Assembly: GCA_013396755.1 (NCBI GenBank)
Contig: VWZF01002974.1
Location: 471,135-535,134 of the forward strand
Origin: Sclerurus mexicanus
Lineage: Eukaryota > Chordata > Aves > Passeriformes > Furnariidae
Length of the DNA: 64,000 bases
Reading direction: 5' to 3'
The position numbers and the translations under genes were made by a program. This document shows, piece by piece, positions 10,531 to 24,400 of this stretch; positions within the stretch are counted from its first letter, which is position 1, and every line of letters starts with the position of its first letter. A model generated the notes under the pieces. It did no database searches and was not told the origin of the DNA. It saw nothing but the letters and a program-made list of their open reading frames with translations.

Positions 10531-13500
10531 TATAGCTTGGTGGGATGGGAGGGAGGTCTGCGCATATGGTGCAGTAAGGAGAGCCATAAAGCAGAATTAT
10601 GTGTCTGAGTGTATTGTAGACTTGGCTGTGCTAAATGAAGTCACTGTATCAAAACCCCTGCACATTTCAGTTTAGCAGAGTCAGGTACTTGGCTTTTCTG
10701 ATCTACTTAGTAGCCAGCAGTAGCAATGAGACTGCTGCCCTGTCATCATAACCCCATTTTCAGCTAAATGATTATGGATTTGATATGTTCTACAGTAAGC
10801 ACTGGCCTTACCAGTTGTGATTAAACTTGGAGCTTGTTAAATTAGGGACAAGGCAAAATTAAAAGACTTCCTCCTGTTTAGGATTTCATCACTTAATTTT
10901 ATTCTTGACTTCTCTTCTTTCATAAGGATATGTTGTAAGACTTCTGCCTGCAATTATAATTTTATATCCCTTGCTGGAACATGAAATCCTCTGTCCATAT
11001 CACCAGGCCAGGGTTCCTCCCTGTGTTGGCTGAGGCTTCTTAACTAGTTTAGGCAGGAAAAATAAATGTCAGAAATAGTCTGCATAATTACTTGGACAAG
11101 TGGGTTTTGATCGTTCCAAGGTCTCCTTTGCCTTTGTGCTCTCCATCAGGTTCAGGTACATTTCTGATGCTCACGACTGCATTTAAAAATTGCTCAAATG
11201 TTCTGCCATTGAAGTATTGCAGAGATTTATTTTAGGCTATTAGGTTTCTCTCTACCTTTGATGGAAGACTAGTGTAGGCTCTGTATCTGAATCACATTGT
11301 CCACCATTATAAACACCCCCTTAATAAGAGCCATCCACTCAGTGCCTAACAAAAGAATTCCTTGGATTCTGAGAACAGCTTTAAGAAGATATATCATATA
11401 TACTATAGGTTACCTTGTGACCCAATTGCCTTGCTATTGATGTGCTGATACCTGGATTTATGTCTCTGAGTGCTTTGACATACAAGTATCCAATTATATT
11501 CAATTTAGATTCAGGTGGCAAAGACCTTCACTTTTATTTAGCAAGCATACATTTTGTAAGTTTTAAAGGAAATGTCATGAAGGGAAAGGGAAGATTTTCA
11601 GATGGCTGACTCCAGCTTTATGTTTTCTACCCCTATAACCCTCTACAAACCATGACAATTGAAGTCATAATCATATTTATTTGATATTTAGTGGGAAAGG
11701 GGCATGAGATGACCAAGTGGTGGTTTCTGCAACAGTGAAAGCAAGACATTACAGTCTCCAACATCTGTTCAGACAGTTTTCAGCCCTACATTTTATAAAC
11801 AAAAAAGGCATCTCTTTTCCTCCTGTGAGCAATAAAGGGGATGAAAATGTGCTTTAAAGACATCCGCATTTGAATTGTCGCATCTGAAGCAGAAAGCCTA
11901 ATTGTCTGGAATATTAGTCCTCCATGCCATTGTGAGGAGCCTTTATGAGTATCTTCCTCCAAGTGTATTGAGAAACTCAAGTGTGCTTGACACTGAGCAC
12001 TAATGTTTCTCTCTACACGTTGATGTTACTGTCACAAAAATGTGTCATGCCTTAGAGCTGTAACTTCCAAAGCAATTACACACAGGAAATATTTCGGATT
12101 AAGTGAAAATAAAAATATCATGGCCAGTAAAGACTGTTTCACTACCAGGCTTGTGATCACTGTTGGTGTGTTTAAGCTGTAGTCATAGTGTTCTGTCTTT
12201 ATTCTTACATTTTTCTCCTTATTTTTTTTCATTATTCAAAGGATTTTCTTTTCATCCACTAAGTTCAGGTTTAAAAATATATAACAGGACAGGTTCCACG
12301 TTATTACATCTGGAGCTATTCAGCTGTGATCAGCTGAGCTGCATCACAGTAACCAAGGGAAGCTTTTGCCCATAATGTGGCAGGAACAGTCACAAAGAGA
12401 GCCGTATTTTCCATAAAGCATTGCAAAGCCACGCTGTTGGGTTGCACTGGTGGTACCCAGACTTCTGGAACCAGATGCATCTTTCCATTCCACCTGCTCT
12501 TCCCCTCCTGTAGAGGAAGCCCTTTCCCTCTGGGATGTATTGTCATCCTGCCTCTTTGACCTCTAAACTGACGGGAATGGTTAAACCGCCTTGATGAAAG
12601 TTTTCTTCTTGGCATTTTGTTGAAATGCTGCTCGTACTTTGAGGCCACAATATAGATCCTTTAAGGGTGGTTGCTGGTTCCCTACAGAAAATCCACAATA
12701 GCTGTTGAGCTATTGCAACTATTGCCTTTCTTGTTTCTCATTTCTTTCTTGCACTTTGATCAGAAGCTTTGTTGAAATGTTTTGGTGCTAGTCCAAGGGA
12801 AGTTTTCTTTTTTGTCTCATGCCAGCTACACTGAAGTGAATTTCTGAGTGGAAGAATGGGCTAAGCGGGGAGTCCAGCTTGGGGAACGTAAACACTATTG
12901 TGGTCAGTATATTAAGAAATATCCTGAAGTTAAAGACAAAACTTCTATCTAGATGGGAAGAGATGCCCATAGTAAAAGAAAAAATAAAACAATTTATTGA
13001 CATCTGTTTAACCACTGATCTTGGATTGATTTGATGTGACAATTATAAAGAAATCCTGAACCACTTCTGCCTAGTTTTCTCTAGAAAAACAAAAAACAAC
13101 TGGAAAAAGCCATTTTAATGGTATTTTCCCTGTAGGTGAAAATTAGAAAAACCTAGCATGAAAGCTGCTCCCTTGAGACCTCTTGTCTGGGAAGACCCGT
13201 GAGCCTCATGTACATTTGGATAACAACAGCACCTCAGAGCCCTTTGAAGTTCTACCCTTCAGTACTAATCTGATTTCATTCAAAAGAGAAATCTAGGGTG
13301 ATGTTTGTGAGGGTTTGCAGTTTCACCATGGTTTTGATCAGAAACAGATGGTGTATCTGAAACAATTAGAAAAACTTTTGTTTAGAAGCAGCCCACACGT
13401 AATTGACCGTTTGATGTAGGACATCACAGCATTTGGGTTTTGGGGAGTGAAACTTGTACCTCCGTTGAAATTCCGTGTGCCAGGAGCTCAGCAGGTGTCA

Positions 13501-16500
13501 GCTGGCATTGCTTCTGGAGGCCACGGCAGTTCACATGAGCTGAAGACCCCTCCAATGAACAATCATCTTTGTACAAAACGGCCAGAACCACACCCTTTCC
13601 TAAAAATAATGTCACAGAAGATGCACCAGCCCCAGGCAGCTAAAACATTGGGTTTGTTGCTAGAGGGTGATCCTGCAAAATCCCTTTTGTGAAGGGCTCC
13701 TTCAGCTGCAAGTCCAGCTGAGCATTGCTGGAGCATGTGTGAAGGCTTCAAAAACCACCGGGCGCGGAGATCAGGGCTCTGGGTTTGTTTTGTCTTCACA
13801 CACTATTTACATCTTCCCCAAGAATTGGTTCTCAGTTAGGATCTTGCAACTAAACCAACATTTTCCCACCAGAAGGTGGGAGACGGAGTTATTGTAAAGG
13901 GAAAAGGCAGTGTACACAATATTAAGCACGTGAATCCACTTTTCATGACTGAAGAGTTAGACATGCATGGTGGGATCAGGAAAACACCAGCTGTGGAGAC
14001 CCATGCCTGCTCTGAAAACTGTGGGGGATCACTGTTCTATAAACTCCAGTGTGATATAACATTTTCTCCTTGGGGATGGTGTTTACAAGAGGGAATATTT
14101 GAAAGACTCGGTCCTTTCCTGTGAGTTTTTGTTGCCAGAAGAATTTACTTTGTGCGTGAAATATAGCGTAAGGCAATAAATCTTATGTGTGGTTTCACAC
14201 ATCTGTACGTGCGGACATATGTTCAGTATAGATTTTGAAGGAAGACCAAACAGAACCAGCTGACCACTTAGGGAGGTCACCTGCTTAATAGACAGCATGA
14301 AGTTGTACTTACTGAGGACTTAGCACAGCACTGTGGTAGACCAAGTCTCTAGCTCCCAAAGAGACAACATCATTTCAATAGGAGCAGGATCAGGCACATG
14401 AACACTATAGAATCCCACTATACATACACAAAGTGAATTGTCTTGAATTAAATGCTGTTGAACAAACTGCCATTTTCATTCAACCCTCTTTTTGCACTCC
14501 ACTTGTAACGGGATAAAAATATACACAATAATGGGCCCAGGTACAGAAAGGACCACATTTAAACCACTTATGGTGCCTGTGGAACATGAGCTAAACACCT
14601 GAACATGAATCAGGCACATGTGCAAAATTACCTTCACCCACGAGGCCCAGATTTATTCCACCTAACTCTGGGCACTTAACTAGGGTGCTTAAGAATATAC
14701 TCTCCTGTGGCTCTCCACGTAGTCAATGGAGTGAGAGAGGCACCTTAAGGAGGCAATTTAGCCTGTCTGGGATGTGAATGGTCCTTATGAGACTCCTGTT
14801 TTCCACCGACACCTATTTGTAGGGTAACAACGTTTTTATGGGAGATTCTTCAGTTGACTGCCTCGTGAGGGGGGAGATAAATCTTGGCCAAGCTGTGTTG
14901 GAAGTAACTGTTTGCATCACACTGTTGCTGTGATTTCTTTGAAGTTATGAACATTCCCTCAGGACTCTCAGTGATAAAAAAATAATAATTTAGAGATAAG
15001 CTAAGAAATCTTTACACTTTCTTTAAACTTTTATACCAGGCTCTCCATACACAGCATTAATATTGCAAAATACCCTGCAATGAACTAGTTCCTCAGAATG
15101 CCAAATTTTCCATCAATATCTCAGTTCTCTGCGTACAAAGATCTGATTACTTGACTCAAAGGCAACAAACAGTGATTTTAAACAACATTTGGCTATTTGT
15201 ATTTCTATTAATAATTTTCATGAGTTGCTGCAACAGCATGTAATGAGTGTAAAAGTCAACAAAAAACGTTTTAACTGGCATTAAATTTGTTCCCTGCCAA
15301 AGTAAACACCATCACGATTCTGCTTATAAAGAAAATCCATCCTAGCATGAGCAATCATAGTTTCCTTCCTGCATGGATGGGAACGTACGAATAAGGAAAA
15401 CGTTTCTCCTGGAATAATATTACAGATGGTCAAGTAGACATCCTTTTATTTTCCTTACAAACACGTGGGGTTTCATTCTTTCTTTGTCAGTCCAGTTTGA
15501 GTGGCTGTGCCTTTTCTGCCCTATTCTCTCCATAGCAGGGGATGTGCATTCCTTTTGTCCTCGTGTGATGTTGGTCCTCATTACTAAAGGTGTCGCCACA
15601 TGTTACCCCAGATATGGCCCTCTTTAGGAGGCAGTGAATGTGCTTATGGAGGGTCCCACCTCCTCCCCCACACTGGTTCAAGCAGTGACCAGAACCAGAG
15701 AGAGAATGAGAGAAACCCCCACTAAATCACATGATACAATCAACTCATTGAGAAAAGCTGTTTCCTTTTCCTGGGGAGATCAAGTACCATTTAAAGTATT
15801 TAATTTTCTGTCATTGAATCAAGAGTACATCTTCACTAATTTTTTTGTCCCTTGCTAAATTTTTATCCTCAAATAAATAGCTTGTGGCCTAGAGCACCAC
15901 AGACTAATTTGTGCATTCTGCAAGAAGTATATTCCACTATCTGTTGTCCTTCGTTTTCACAGAATAACCCTCCTCCTTGTGGGATACAGTGAAAATTCAA
16001 GTTCGGTCTGATTCAGGGTCTATTTTTCTTATTTTTTCAATTCATTCTACATTTCCTATGGCACCCTCAGGGACGGAGAATGCACGCCTAAAGGTCTTAG
16101 GGAGGATTTTGAATAAAAAGAAAATAATAAATAAGTCATTAGCACCATTACTAGATCACTTTGCAAAAATACCTTCAGCATTAAAAATGACTGGTGCTTT
16201 TTTGAAGTGAAGTCTAATGCAATATTGCCACTCATTTCCAAAAATCTGTGTACAAATCTGTTTCTTTGCTTTCACTTGGTCATATTTTTGAAACACTTGT
16301 GTTTTAGGAGAAAAAAAATAAAAAGTCTTCTGTATTCAATCTTTTCATGAAAATTAAACTTTTGAGAACAACCAATTTTGTAAAAAAAAAAAAAAAAGGA
16401 CATTTCAGACAGATTAAAGAGAAAAAGATGATTTCTAAATGGTTCTCGCCTAAAAAATGGTTTGGTTTGTATAATTGGACCCTGGCCTGTGAGATTGTAG

Positions 16501-16589
16501 AATTGCAAGTAACAGATGACAGATATTAAACTAGTTATTCCTTTGCTTGAGAATTAAGGAATAGAACAGGGGGTACTACGAGGGAAATC
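10531..16589. other. Unique AT-rich non-coding DNA
   Basis: No CR1 copy, RNA gene or convincing exon is seen in about 6 kb. Segments around 11780-11990 and 12560-12650 are less AT-biased and could be constrained non-coding elements, but I see no decisive motif. Open frames near 13424-13897 occur in overlapping frames on both strands, which argues against coding use. A 16-base A run lies at 16382-16397. Confidence 0.5.
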
Positions 16590-16860
16590 AGTAATTGGGC
16601 TCAGCTCTGGGGCGGCAGAATTGTCTTGCTTTGGAGCTGGTGAGAGCTCAACTCGAAACTTTTGCCAGCAAATTGAAATAAAATAGTTTTTTAACGTTTG
16701 AGAAATGTCAGTGAGATGCTGTAGTTAACTTTATCATTGTTTATTTATTTGCATTAAGGCAGTGCCCAGAGAGCCAGTGAGACCTAATCAAAAAAACATG
16801 AAAGGGGCTAAAACCTAATGCCTAATTTTATAGATTTAAGTAGTCCCCGTTGGCTTGTTT
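16590..16860. promoter_or_regulatory. Motif-dense element: SOX, FOX and POU octamer sites
   Basis: Within 19 bases there is a SOX-type ATTGTT (16736-16741), a forkhead-type TGTTTAT (16738-16744) and a perfect POU octamer ATTTGCAT (16747-16754, reverse complement of ATGCAAAT). The surrounding 270 bases are unique and repeat-free. Packed sites of this kind are typical of vertebrate developmental enhancers. Activity here is inference. Confidence 0.35.
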
Positions 16861-17371
16861 ACATGACAAGTGACAACAACGAAATAAATTCCATATTTAG
16901 GGGAGTAGCACATACTTTTGCATGACTAAGACTGAAGAAATTTGTCTCCTTTTCTGCTTTACCATATTAGAGTGATTCCAGTTCTTTAATTAATTTTTTC
17001 CTTTTTTTTCCACATTTGCATGGCTGCTGCCTAAAAATCCTGCCCCTGAACACTTTCAACAGTGCTGAAGTAGGTGATTTGTATTTAAAAAACACAAAAG
17101 CTGTCAATCCTGGTAGGGAGAGCTCTTATTTTTGGGGGGGAATGAAACAGTAAAGGCAGAGATACCTCTGAGGAAGGTTACAGAACTGCATCCTCTTTCA
17201 CACATTAGGGGATGCAAATAGGTACTCACATTTATTCCACCAAAAATTACCACAAAGAAATACCATCAAATAAATAATAAGAAAGGTCTGAATGATCCTG
17301 GAATTGTTTTAGGATCTTCCAGATTATGGAGCTCTCCAGCTAAAATGAGTAAGAAATTTGGAACAGTACTC

Positions 17372-17377
<6 letters not shown>
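16861..17377. other. Unique AT-rich non-coding DNA
   Basis: Nothing gene-like is seen. A CArG-like CCATATTTAGG lies near 16891 but has one base too many between CC and GG for a canonical SRF site. Confidence 0.5.

Positions 17378-17412
<35 letters not shown>
17378..17412. repeat. Uninterrupted 35-base poly(A) run beside an ambiguous base
   Basis: Six T are followed by 35 consecutive A. The only N in the window is at 17428, 16 bases downstream. The run length and the N together suggest a sequencing or consensus problem at a homopolymer. No retrocopy is recognisable upstream that would make it a processed-gene tail. Confidence 0.9.
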
Positions 17413-17413
<1 letters not shown>

Positions 17414-17428
17414 ACTATCAGGAAAGAN

Positions 17429-20400
17429 AGAAACAAACCAAATTGAACATGTCATTGCAAGTGAGTATTTTGGAGATAGCCAGGAGTAGATATTATACCT
17501 CATTTTCACTTGTGGGTTGTATAGACCAGCAATAGCTTTATGAATATTCGGGCATTGGCACAGGGTGAAAATCAATCAACACTGTGGTATGAGAGGAGCT
17601 TCTTTAGACACTAAAAACAATGAGGTTCAAAAGAGTCAACACACTTGCATTTAAGGGACCACATCACAAACCGAATTGGGTCATCTCAGGGAAATACAAA
17701 AGCATTATTCTTCTGAGATTTGAAAAAAATACGTAATTACTTCTTCCACCAAGCATGATTCTTTTAAATAACCTTCATTTTTGTCCCTTGGAAATGAAAA
17801 GAGGTTTACATTAAAAAGGCATTTCCTCTGACTCTCTGTCCTTGAGCAGCACAAAATGTAAACTATACCTTTCCCTTCTTCCTTTGAAGAAAAAGGAGTT
17901 TCAATCTTCTTCTCTGAACACGGTCCATTTAAATAAGGAGATGGAGTCCCATCTTTTCGATCAGCTTTCTTTGTTTGACTTGTCAGTAATAACACTTTAG
18001 CTGAAATTGTACAGGCGTCCTGCTAATTTAGTAATTATTGACACGGTGCTGGGCAAGAAATGATAGCAAACACAGGGAACTGTTAAGAAGAAATGAAATA
18101 AAAGATCTTCATATCATTGTTGAATAATGGTTGAGATCATTTTGTGCTCTAAGTAGGCCCAAGACACCTTTTTCCATTTTCTCGACACATTTATAATTTA
18201 TGCTTTGTAATAGTTCCAAATATTTTTAGGACTCCGCACTTTGTTTGAGAATCCGGAAGGACTGAATGAGAATCACGAAGTGCACACACAGATGAGTGAG
18301 CAGTGTGACCTGCCATAGCTTTTGATTTAAGAATGATCCCTCTCTTTTTCTATATCCCCCTTCCTTGTCCCTCCACTTCCAGTTGTGTCTGGAGCCGCCT
18401 GTGCCCTGGCTGAGCTCCCTGTTGGCCGTGCAGTGGACCCTGCTGTGTGTGGGGCGACGCAGAGACTGCTTTGGGGTTTTCCCCTGTAGATAACGTCACG
18501 GCAGCTTTGTTCCGTCCAAGCAGCTTCCCAGTGGCCTGGTGTGCAGAGGTTTTAATGTCATTTCAAGGAGCTCCGAGAGCTTCCACCACAGGGATGCATC
18601 GCTCTGCTCGCTCTCTTTGAATCTTGAAACACACCTGTGAGAGACCCTCCAATACTGCATTAGTTTGGCACTTTTTAGATGATCAGGCTTGTAAATATTA
18701 AAGCTCCCTACTGAGAAAATATTGACTTGAAGGTCCTTGTGAGTCTCCTCCAACTCAGCGTATTCTGTGGTCAAAACACAGTCGACTTGTACACTCTAAT
18801 TCCTTTAAATTCCCTTTTTCATCTCCTCTCACTGAACCTTTTTAGGGTCATTTTCTAGATCTTCAATTCCTAAAACCTTTATAAAACTTATTGAAAGTGC
18901 CAATATTTCTCAGAAATAGAGAAAAGACTCTTAATTGAGAGTTTTCTCGTTATCGAGGCCTCTCTATTTGTCTCAGCTGAGGAGGAAGGTCTCTGTTCCC
19001 ATCACGGAGCTCACACACATGAACACACGGAGTTGTTGCTTCTCGTTGGAATTCAAACTTGGGTCGCCGTTCTTAGGGGTGAATGTGTGCTGTAGGTTAG
19101 CAGTGCCACTGCACAGCGGAATCAGCTGGTGGTGGCACTGAAATCGTGGGTTTGGGACTTTTTGTGGATAGCAGATGTCTCTGTCCCCATAGTTATTGTC
19201 ATTAGCTACACTCCCCTCTTCTTAATCACAAGGATGTTTGTGGACTGGAATAACAGCAACAAAAACACTGTAAAGGGAATATTTTGGGGTACCCAGAGCT
19301 GATTATTCCTTAGGGAACTGTGCATTTTGAAACAGGAGTCAGGACAGAGCATGCAGAGCAGGGGATCTTTAAAAGCAAAGGCCTTAATAAAAGGAAATAG
19401 AAAGTGATGTTTTAATGGCAAGATGATATCAGTGTCTGTGCCACGTATTAGATTTCAATGCAGTTGTATATTGATTTATTTACAGACTCATATTAAAGCG
19501 GTTCTTTCACTTATTGGCCCAGGCACTGCTAATACTCAGGAAATGTGGGATTCTGAAGCATCCAAGGACATGAAACCATACTTAGTGGCTGGTTAGGGAG
19601 GAGAGGAAAGGTTTGTTAATGTCAAAACTAACGAGGGCTTCAAGTCCATGATCACAGCACGGGTCTGTCCTGCCGGGCTCAACACCCTCCCACCTCCCAC
19701 AAGAGCCACAGGGAGAGCCTCAAGTCAGAGTCACTTTATTATTTATTTATATTTGAGGGTTCTGGGTCTTTTTGTTTCTGCAAAGCCTCTGCAGCCAGAG
19801 GTTGCAGTGGTAGAAACAAAGCAGTGGAGCTGTATGATATTTTGGATGTTTCTGCCTAACCTATGTATATCTGCCTGTGTGCACAAATTATTTGGGTATG
19901 GAGAGGTGAAAAGAAGGAACAGGTTTCATCGTGGATCTGTCTGTTGGCTGCCCTTAGGGCATCCCCTGCACACAGAGTTTCATGAGCCACCCTGTTCCTT
20001 CTCCTGGGAGCTGGTTCTGGGTCTCACCCAGAATTTACCCTTTGGCCAATGAACGTTTGTAGGTGGATTGTCATCAAATGGATATTAAGTATAATTTTTA
20101 ATGCAAATGTAAATAGGAATTTTATTTTTTTTTCCAGTCAAAATTGCCCAATCCATTCGGTGATCCCTCTTTCTCCTTTCCTACCTGTATCCAGGCAAAG
20201 AAACAGAGTGAGGCTTCACACTTTTGTGAACTTAGATTATGGGGTTTGGGTCACTTTAGGCATTTGCTTTCTGTAGCTTTATTGCCCACCATTATCATAC
20301 CTCAGTTCAGTTTTTGAGGCACATTAGGGAAGAACATGAAAATGAAAAGGAAGAAATTACTTGAAGGAATTTCTTCAAGGAAGTTTCAGAAAATACTAAG

Positions 20401-21326
20401 TTAAAAATACTCGTCTGCTCAAGTAGAAGACTCTAAAAAGATGTGTTGGGTTGTTCTGCTGTGTGTGGCACTCTGTGCATACGAGGCCATTAACTTGCTT
20501 TCCATTTATGTCCATCCCCTTCCAAATTCTGTTAGGGCCTACATTTTTTAATCATTCCAATAGACTACAAACTTCACTCAAATGTTTCAAAATGATTTTT
20601 GTTTGTTTTATTTATGTGCGTTAAGTCAAATAAAATATTTAACAGAGCTTGGATACAAATTGGAAAGGGCCTCATCATTGGATGGAAACAGAAGATGCAG
20701 TGAAGAATCGTATTAAAGGAAAATTTGTATCATTTTCAGACAAAAACTGAAATGAAATCTGTTTACTAACCCACCAGCTGTCACTGCTACTTCTAGTTGC
20801 AGTGTATTGCTTACACTGGGCTGTAGACTTGCAGTCACAGGCATTACTGTAAGCTTTCTGCTGGGAAACTGAGCCTAATGCCTTTTCAACTTGTATATTT
20901 TCCTTCCAGAATGGGAAATTTAATTTTGGTGCCTGCATGCTTTTTGATTTGCTGCAACGGTTTTTACTTTTTTTTTCCTTACTTTTTAAAGCAGATTTTA
21001 TTTAAAGCAAACAAACCAGAGCTGGGGTCCAACGTACTAAAAAGATATAATCAAGCTCAATGGCACTAAAATTTACAAGATACTACTGCAGGACACCTAT
21101 GACTATTCTGAATTCTTTCAAGACTTAGGTCTTTGTATTTCAAGCAAGAATAAATCGTGGCTTTATGTTTATGGACTCTCTCAATTCACTGACCTGTGAT
21201 GGGCAGGGCACAGTGTCCCATAACGTTTGCTTCCTAAAAGGAAAAACCAAGGAGATTGTTACTTGTGGGAGGAAAAGAATAAGCACCAAGTAATGAAAGT
21301 CCTAGAAATGTTTCAGACACACTTAC
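17429..21326. other. Unique non-coding DNA
   Basis: There is no repeat family or RNA gene. A minus-strand open stretch at 18496-18774 has no ATG at its upstream end and no recognised domain. A plus-strand ATG frame of 134 codons at 19648-20052 is the longest here. It has no signal peptide or domain that I can name and I do not call it a gene. Confidence 0.45.
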
Positions 21327-21439
21327 AGAGGCGCCAAGCTGAGGCACAGAAGTAGAGTCGGTGCCCGAGGCTGTGATGAGGACTTGGTTGCAAAATGAAG
21401 AACTAAATGCAGAACTTCTGCCTGCCTGTGCTTCAGCTG
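21327..21439 (-). other. Exon-like segment, minus strand
   Basis: Read on the minus strand, a pyrimidine-rich tract ending in CTGCAG lies immediately before position 21439, and GTAAGT (a strong donor) begins at 21326. The 113 bases between are open in two of three frames. One is rich in Ser/Ala/Thr, starting A-E-A-Q-A-G after a 2-base partial codon. The other begins Q-L-K-H-R-Q. No protein family is recognised and no partner exon is identified nearby. It could be an internal exon of a long transcript, a lncRNA exon, or chance. Confidence 0.2.
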
Positions 21440-24400
21440 CTGCAGAGAGAGGGGGGGAAGGAGTCAAAAAGAGAAACACTTTTATTTGAGCTTGAAGGAA
21501 ACCTTTTCTTGGGATTTTGAATATTTTTATTGGAGAAAAAAAAAGGCGCAAAATTTTGAAATGTAAAACCTTTTAAATCACAGAATTAAAATAATTTTGT
21601 TTTGGCGCTGTCAAAATGAAACACATTGACTTCAGGGGTTGGTGGTGTTTTTTTTTTCAAATGGTTTTGTTTTACAAAATATTCAACCAAACTAGGGGAG
21701 AATGTGCAGGATCTCTAGGTCTTGCCAAGCAGTTTTGCTTGCCTGGGTTTCTCTTCTGCTACATTTATTCCACAGTGAAGTTTCTGATTCAGAGACCACC
21801 TAAGCCAAAGCAGGAGGGCTTAGTGTTGCCTCCAGTACATTCAAAACAAGCTCCTAGTGAAAAATGGAATTTTCTGGGCTGTTACAGTGGTCTCTTTTCC
21901 CAAGACTGTATTCATACTAAAGGGAAAAAGCATCATGAAGTCCTTCTTTTATGTGCGTGTGATTTTATGTGCTGAGACAAACGCGGTCCTCGAGCAGGGT
22001 GCGTGGTGTAATGGAATCCACTTGCTGGGAGCTCTGCCTGGGCCGTCTGTGCCTGCGCTTTGTTCCCCCTGTGGAACACTCCCCACATCCCCTGTCCCCG
22101 TGGGCAGCTGATAACCCACCAGCAGAAGAGGGGTTTGCGCCCAAGCACACGGGCTGCCTTTGGAATCCGTGATTTTCTCATTGTTCCCTTTATCTCGAAA
22201 AGAACCCTGCCTGGGGAGCAGTGTGGAGAGTTGCTGTGCTTAATGGGCAATAAAGTGGTTGTGGACATGCCCAGACTTTCTGACCCAGGGGGTGGAGCAG
22301 AGAGAGGCACAGGAAATCAGCAAAGTTAATTGCTTATATCCCAAATGTAAATATCCATATATAAAAACGCCCCTTAAACCCGAAACCCACCCGTGCCGAC
22401 TGGTCCTTTTTAATCTTAATTTTGAACAGTTGCTACTCCAATTAAATCCTACCACCTAGCATTTTCAAACAGCTCTTAGTTGTTTCAGCAAACTCTTTTA
22501 ATGGACAGCTGTTTTTGACAGCTCCTCCTGATTTGCCAGCGCTGTGTCATCTGCCAGAGCAGGAGGACCCATTTTGTATTCTGCTGCTGGCACTGAGGGG
22601 ATATGTAAATGTACACATGAATCAGTTGTCACCAGCACAGACACACTGTGGCGAGATGATCAGAATGTGTTGGGAGTTTAGTTGGCTTAAAGTGGGAAGA
22701 AAAAAAAAAACCAAAAAAAACCAACACAAAAAAACCCACCACGCTCTTGGATTTCTTGAAGTGATTTTTATTTCAAGTCTCTCCAGTTTATTTTCACTTT
22801 GTGGCGCTTGTTAGATTTAGTTCAGGAGAGTGCAATCTGCTCCTCGCAAATCACCAACCTGGAACTGGAAAGTTGAGGAATTATAGAAACATTTCAGGTA
22901 AACAACATCAGAACTTCAGCTGCACAAACAGAATTTTATATAGGGCTCCACTTTTCAAACATTTTAACCTCGGCGAGAGAAAACTTCACGTTCCCATGAG
23001 CACAGCATGGAGGGGAAGGTTTTTCAGCTTCCCGAGGCATTCTGGTTACATGGTCGGTGCTGTTCCAGCCAGAAATCTCACAGTGTAACACCTGAATGTC
23101 ACGTTATAGAGAGAGTTAATTTCTAAAGCATAAGGGAAATCACAGGTGGGGTTGATGTTATTGAATTTACTGCTGTCTTCTCAGCCCCCACCTCTGTGTC
23201 AGCAAGTGGGGGGGCAAAAATTTAATTGTCCTTTTGTTCAAATTTATTCCTTTCGTCATTACAGTCCACTGCCAGAATCAGGTACTTCTCCAGTTAAACA
23301 GAATGCACGTGGGATACAGATTTAGGAGATACTTTGAGGTTGCTTGCTGAGATTCGGATTGTTTTGGCCAATATCTGCAAATGTGAATAACTAGTATGGG
23401 TCAGAACCCCGCTTTAAATACCCAAAGAAAATGGCAGGATATTTTGAAGTCCCGAAGACCTCCAAATCCTGTTTAAGTTGGAATGGAAGCAACCTTTAGT
23501 GCCTAAGTACTCGCTCAACCCTAACTCTATTCCCTCAGAACATCTGCAGGTTTGAAAGATGCTATTGATGCAAGAATTTATTGAGCAATTGAGATCCCCG
23601 CAGCCAAAGGCTCAATACCTCCAGTGTGTCATATAAATTTTTCCACAAATTCTTCTCAGAGATGCCCATCTTTGACTTGAACAATGTTGCATCTTATTTC
23701 TAAATTTAGAAATTAATCAGTGAATGGCTCGGTGATGCTGATTTTTTTCTGCTTCTGTCTCCGAAGCCACAGTTCTGTGTTCGAGAAATAAGGGTGACAC
23801 TTGTTCAACTACCCAGCTTGGAAGGAAAATGAGTCTTTATCATCACTGCTATATAAGAAAAGGTAAATTGGTAACACCACATGGCCTAGATGTTAGAAAG
23901 AATGGAAAAATGATGAGAACCAAAGTGCAGAAAGAAGACTTCCAGTCAAGGTAGTGAAACATGAAAATCTGAGCGTGTGTCTGCATGTGCACATGCCTGG
24001 ATTGCAGGGCAGGGGTTAACTCCCAGAACATCCTGCTTGGGTATTCCTGGGTGGATATGACAGAATTCTTAATAGCAATGCAGAAAAATCACAAGTGCTC
24101 CACAAACATTCCTGTTCCATATTTGAGCAAAAGCCAAGGTACGTCGTTACTCAGGACCGCGCTGCTGCTGAAAGAGCGTCTTTTCCAAAAATGCCAAGGT
24201 TGATCATTTTAATAACATTGAATCTGAACAACCTGCATCCAATAATTTTCACAGAGTTGGCCAAGGAACTGTCTGAGCATTTAGTGTTGGTTTTTAATGC
24301 CTTGGAAAGCTGGTGAGCTTCCAGAGGTCTAGAAGAAATCTAATGTTGTGCCAATATTTAGAGAGTGAGAATGGAGTGACCCAGGTAACAGGTTTCAGAA

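Noticed and set aside
16891..16901. CArG box for SRF
   Set aside because: CCATATTTAGG has seven A/T bases between CC and GG instead of six.
18496..18774. 92-codon minus-strand open stretch that looked protein-like
   Set aside because: It opens at a TTG with no upstream ATG, and I could not tie it to a repeat or protein family.
19648..20052. 134-codon ATG frame on the plus strand
   Set aside because: No domain, no splice or promoter support, and unrecognised composition; the length is within chance for 64 kb in six frames.
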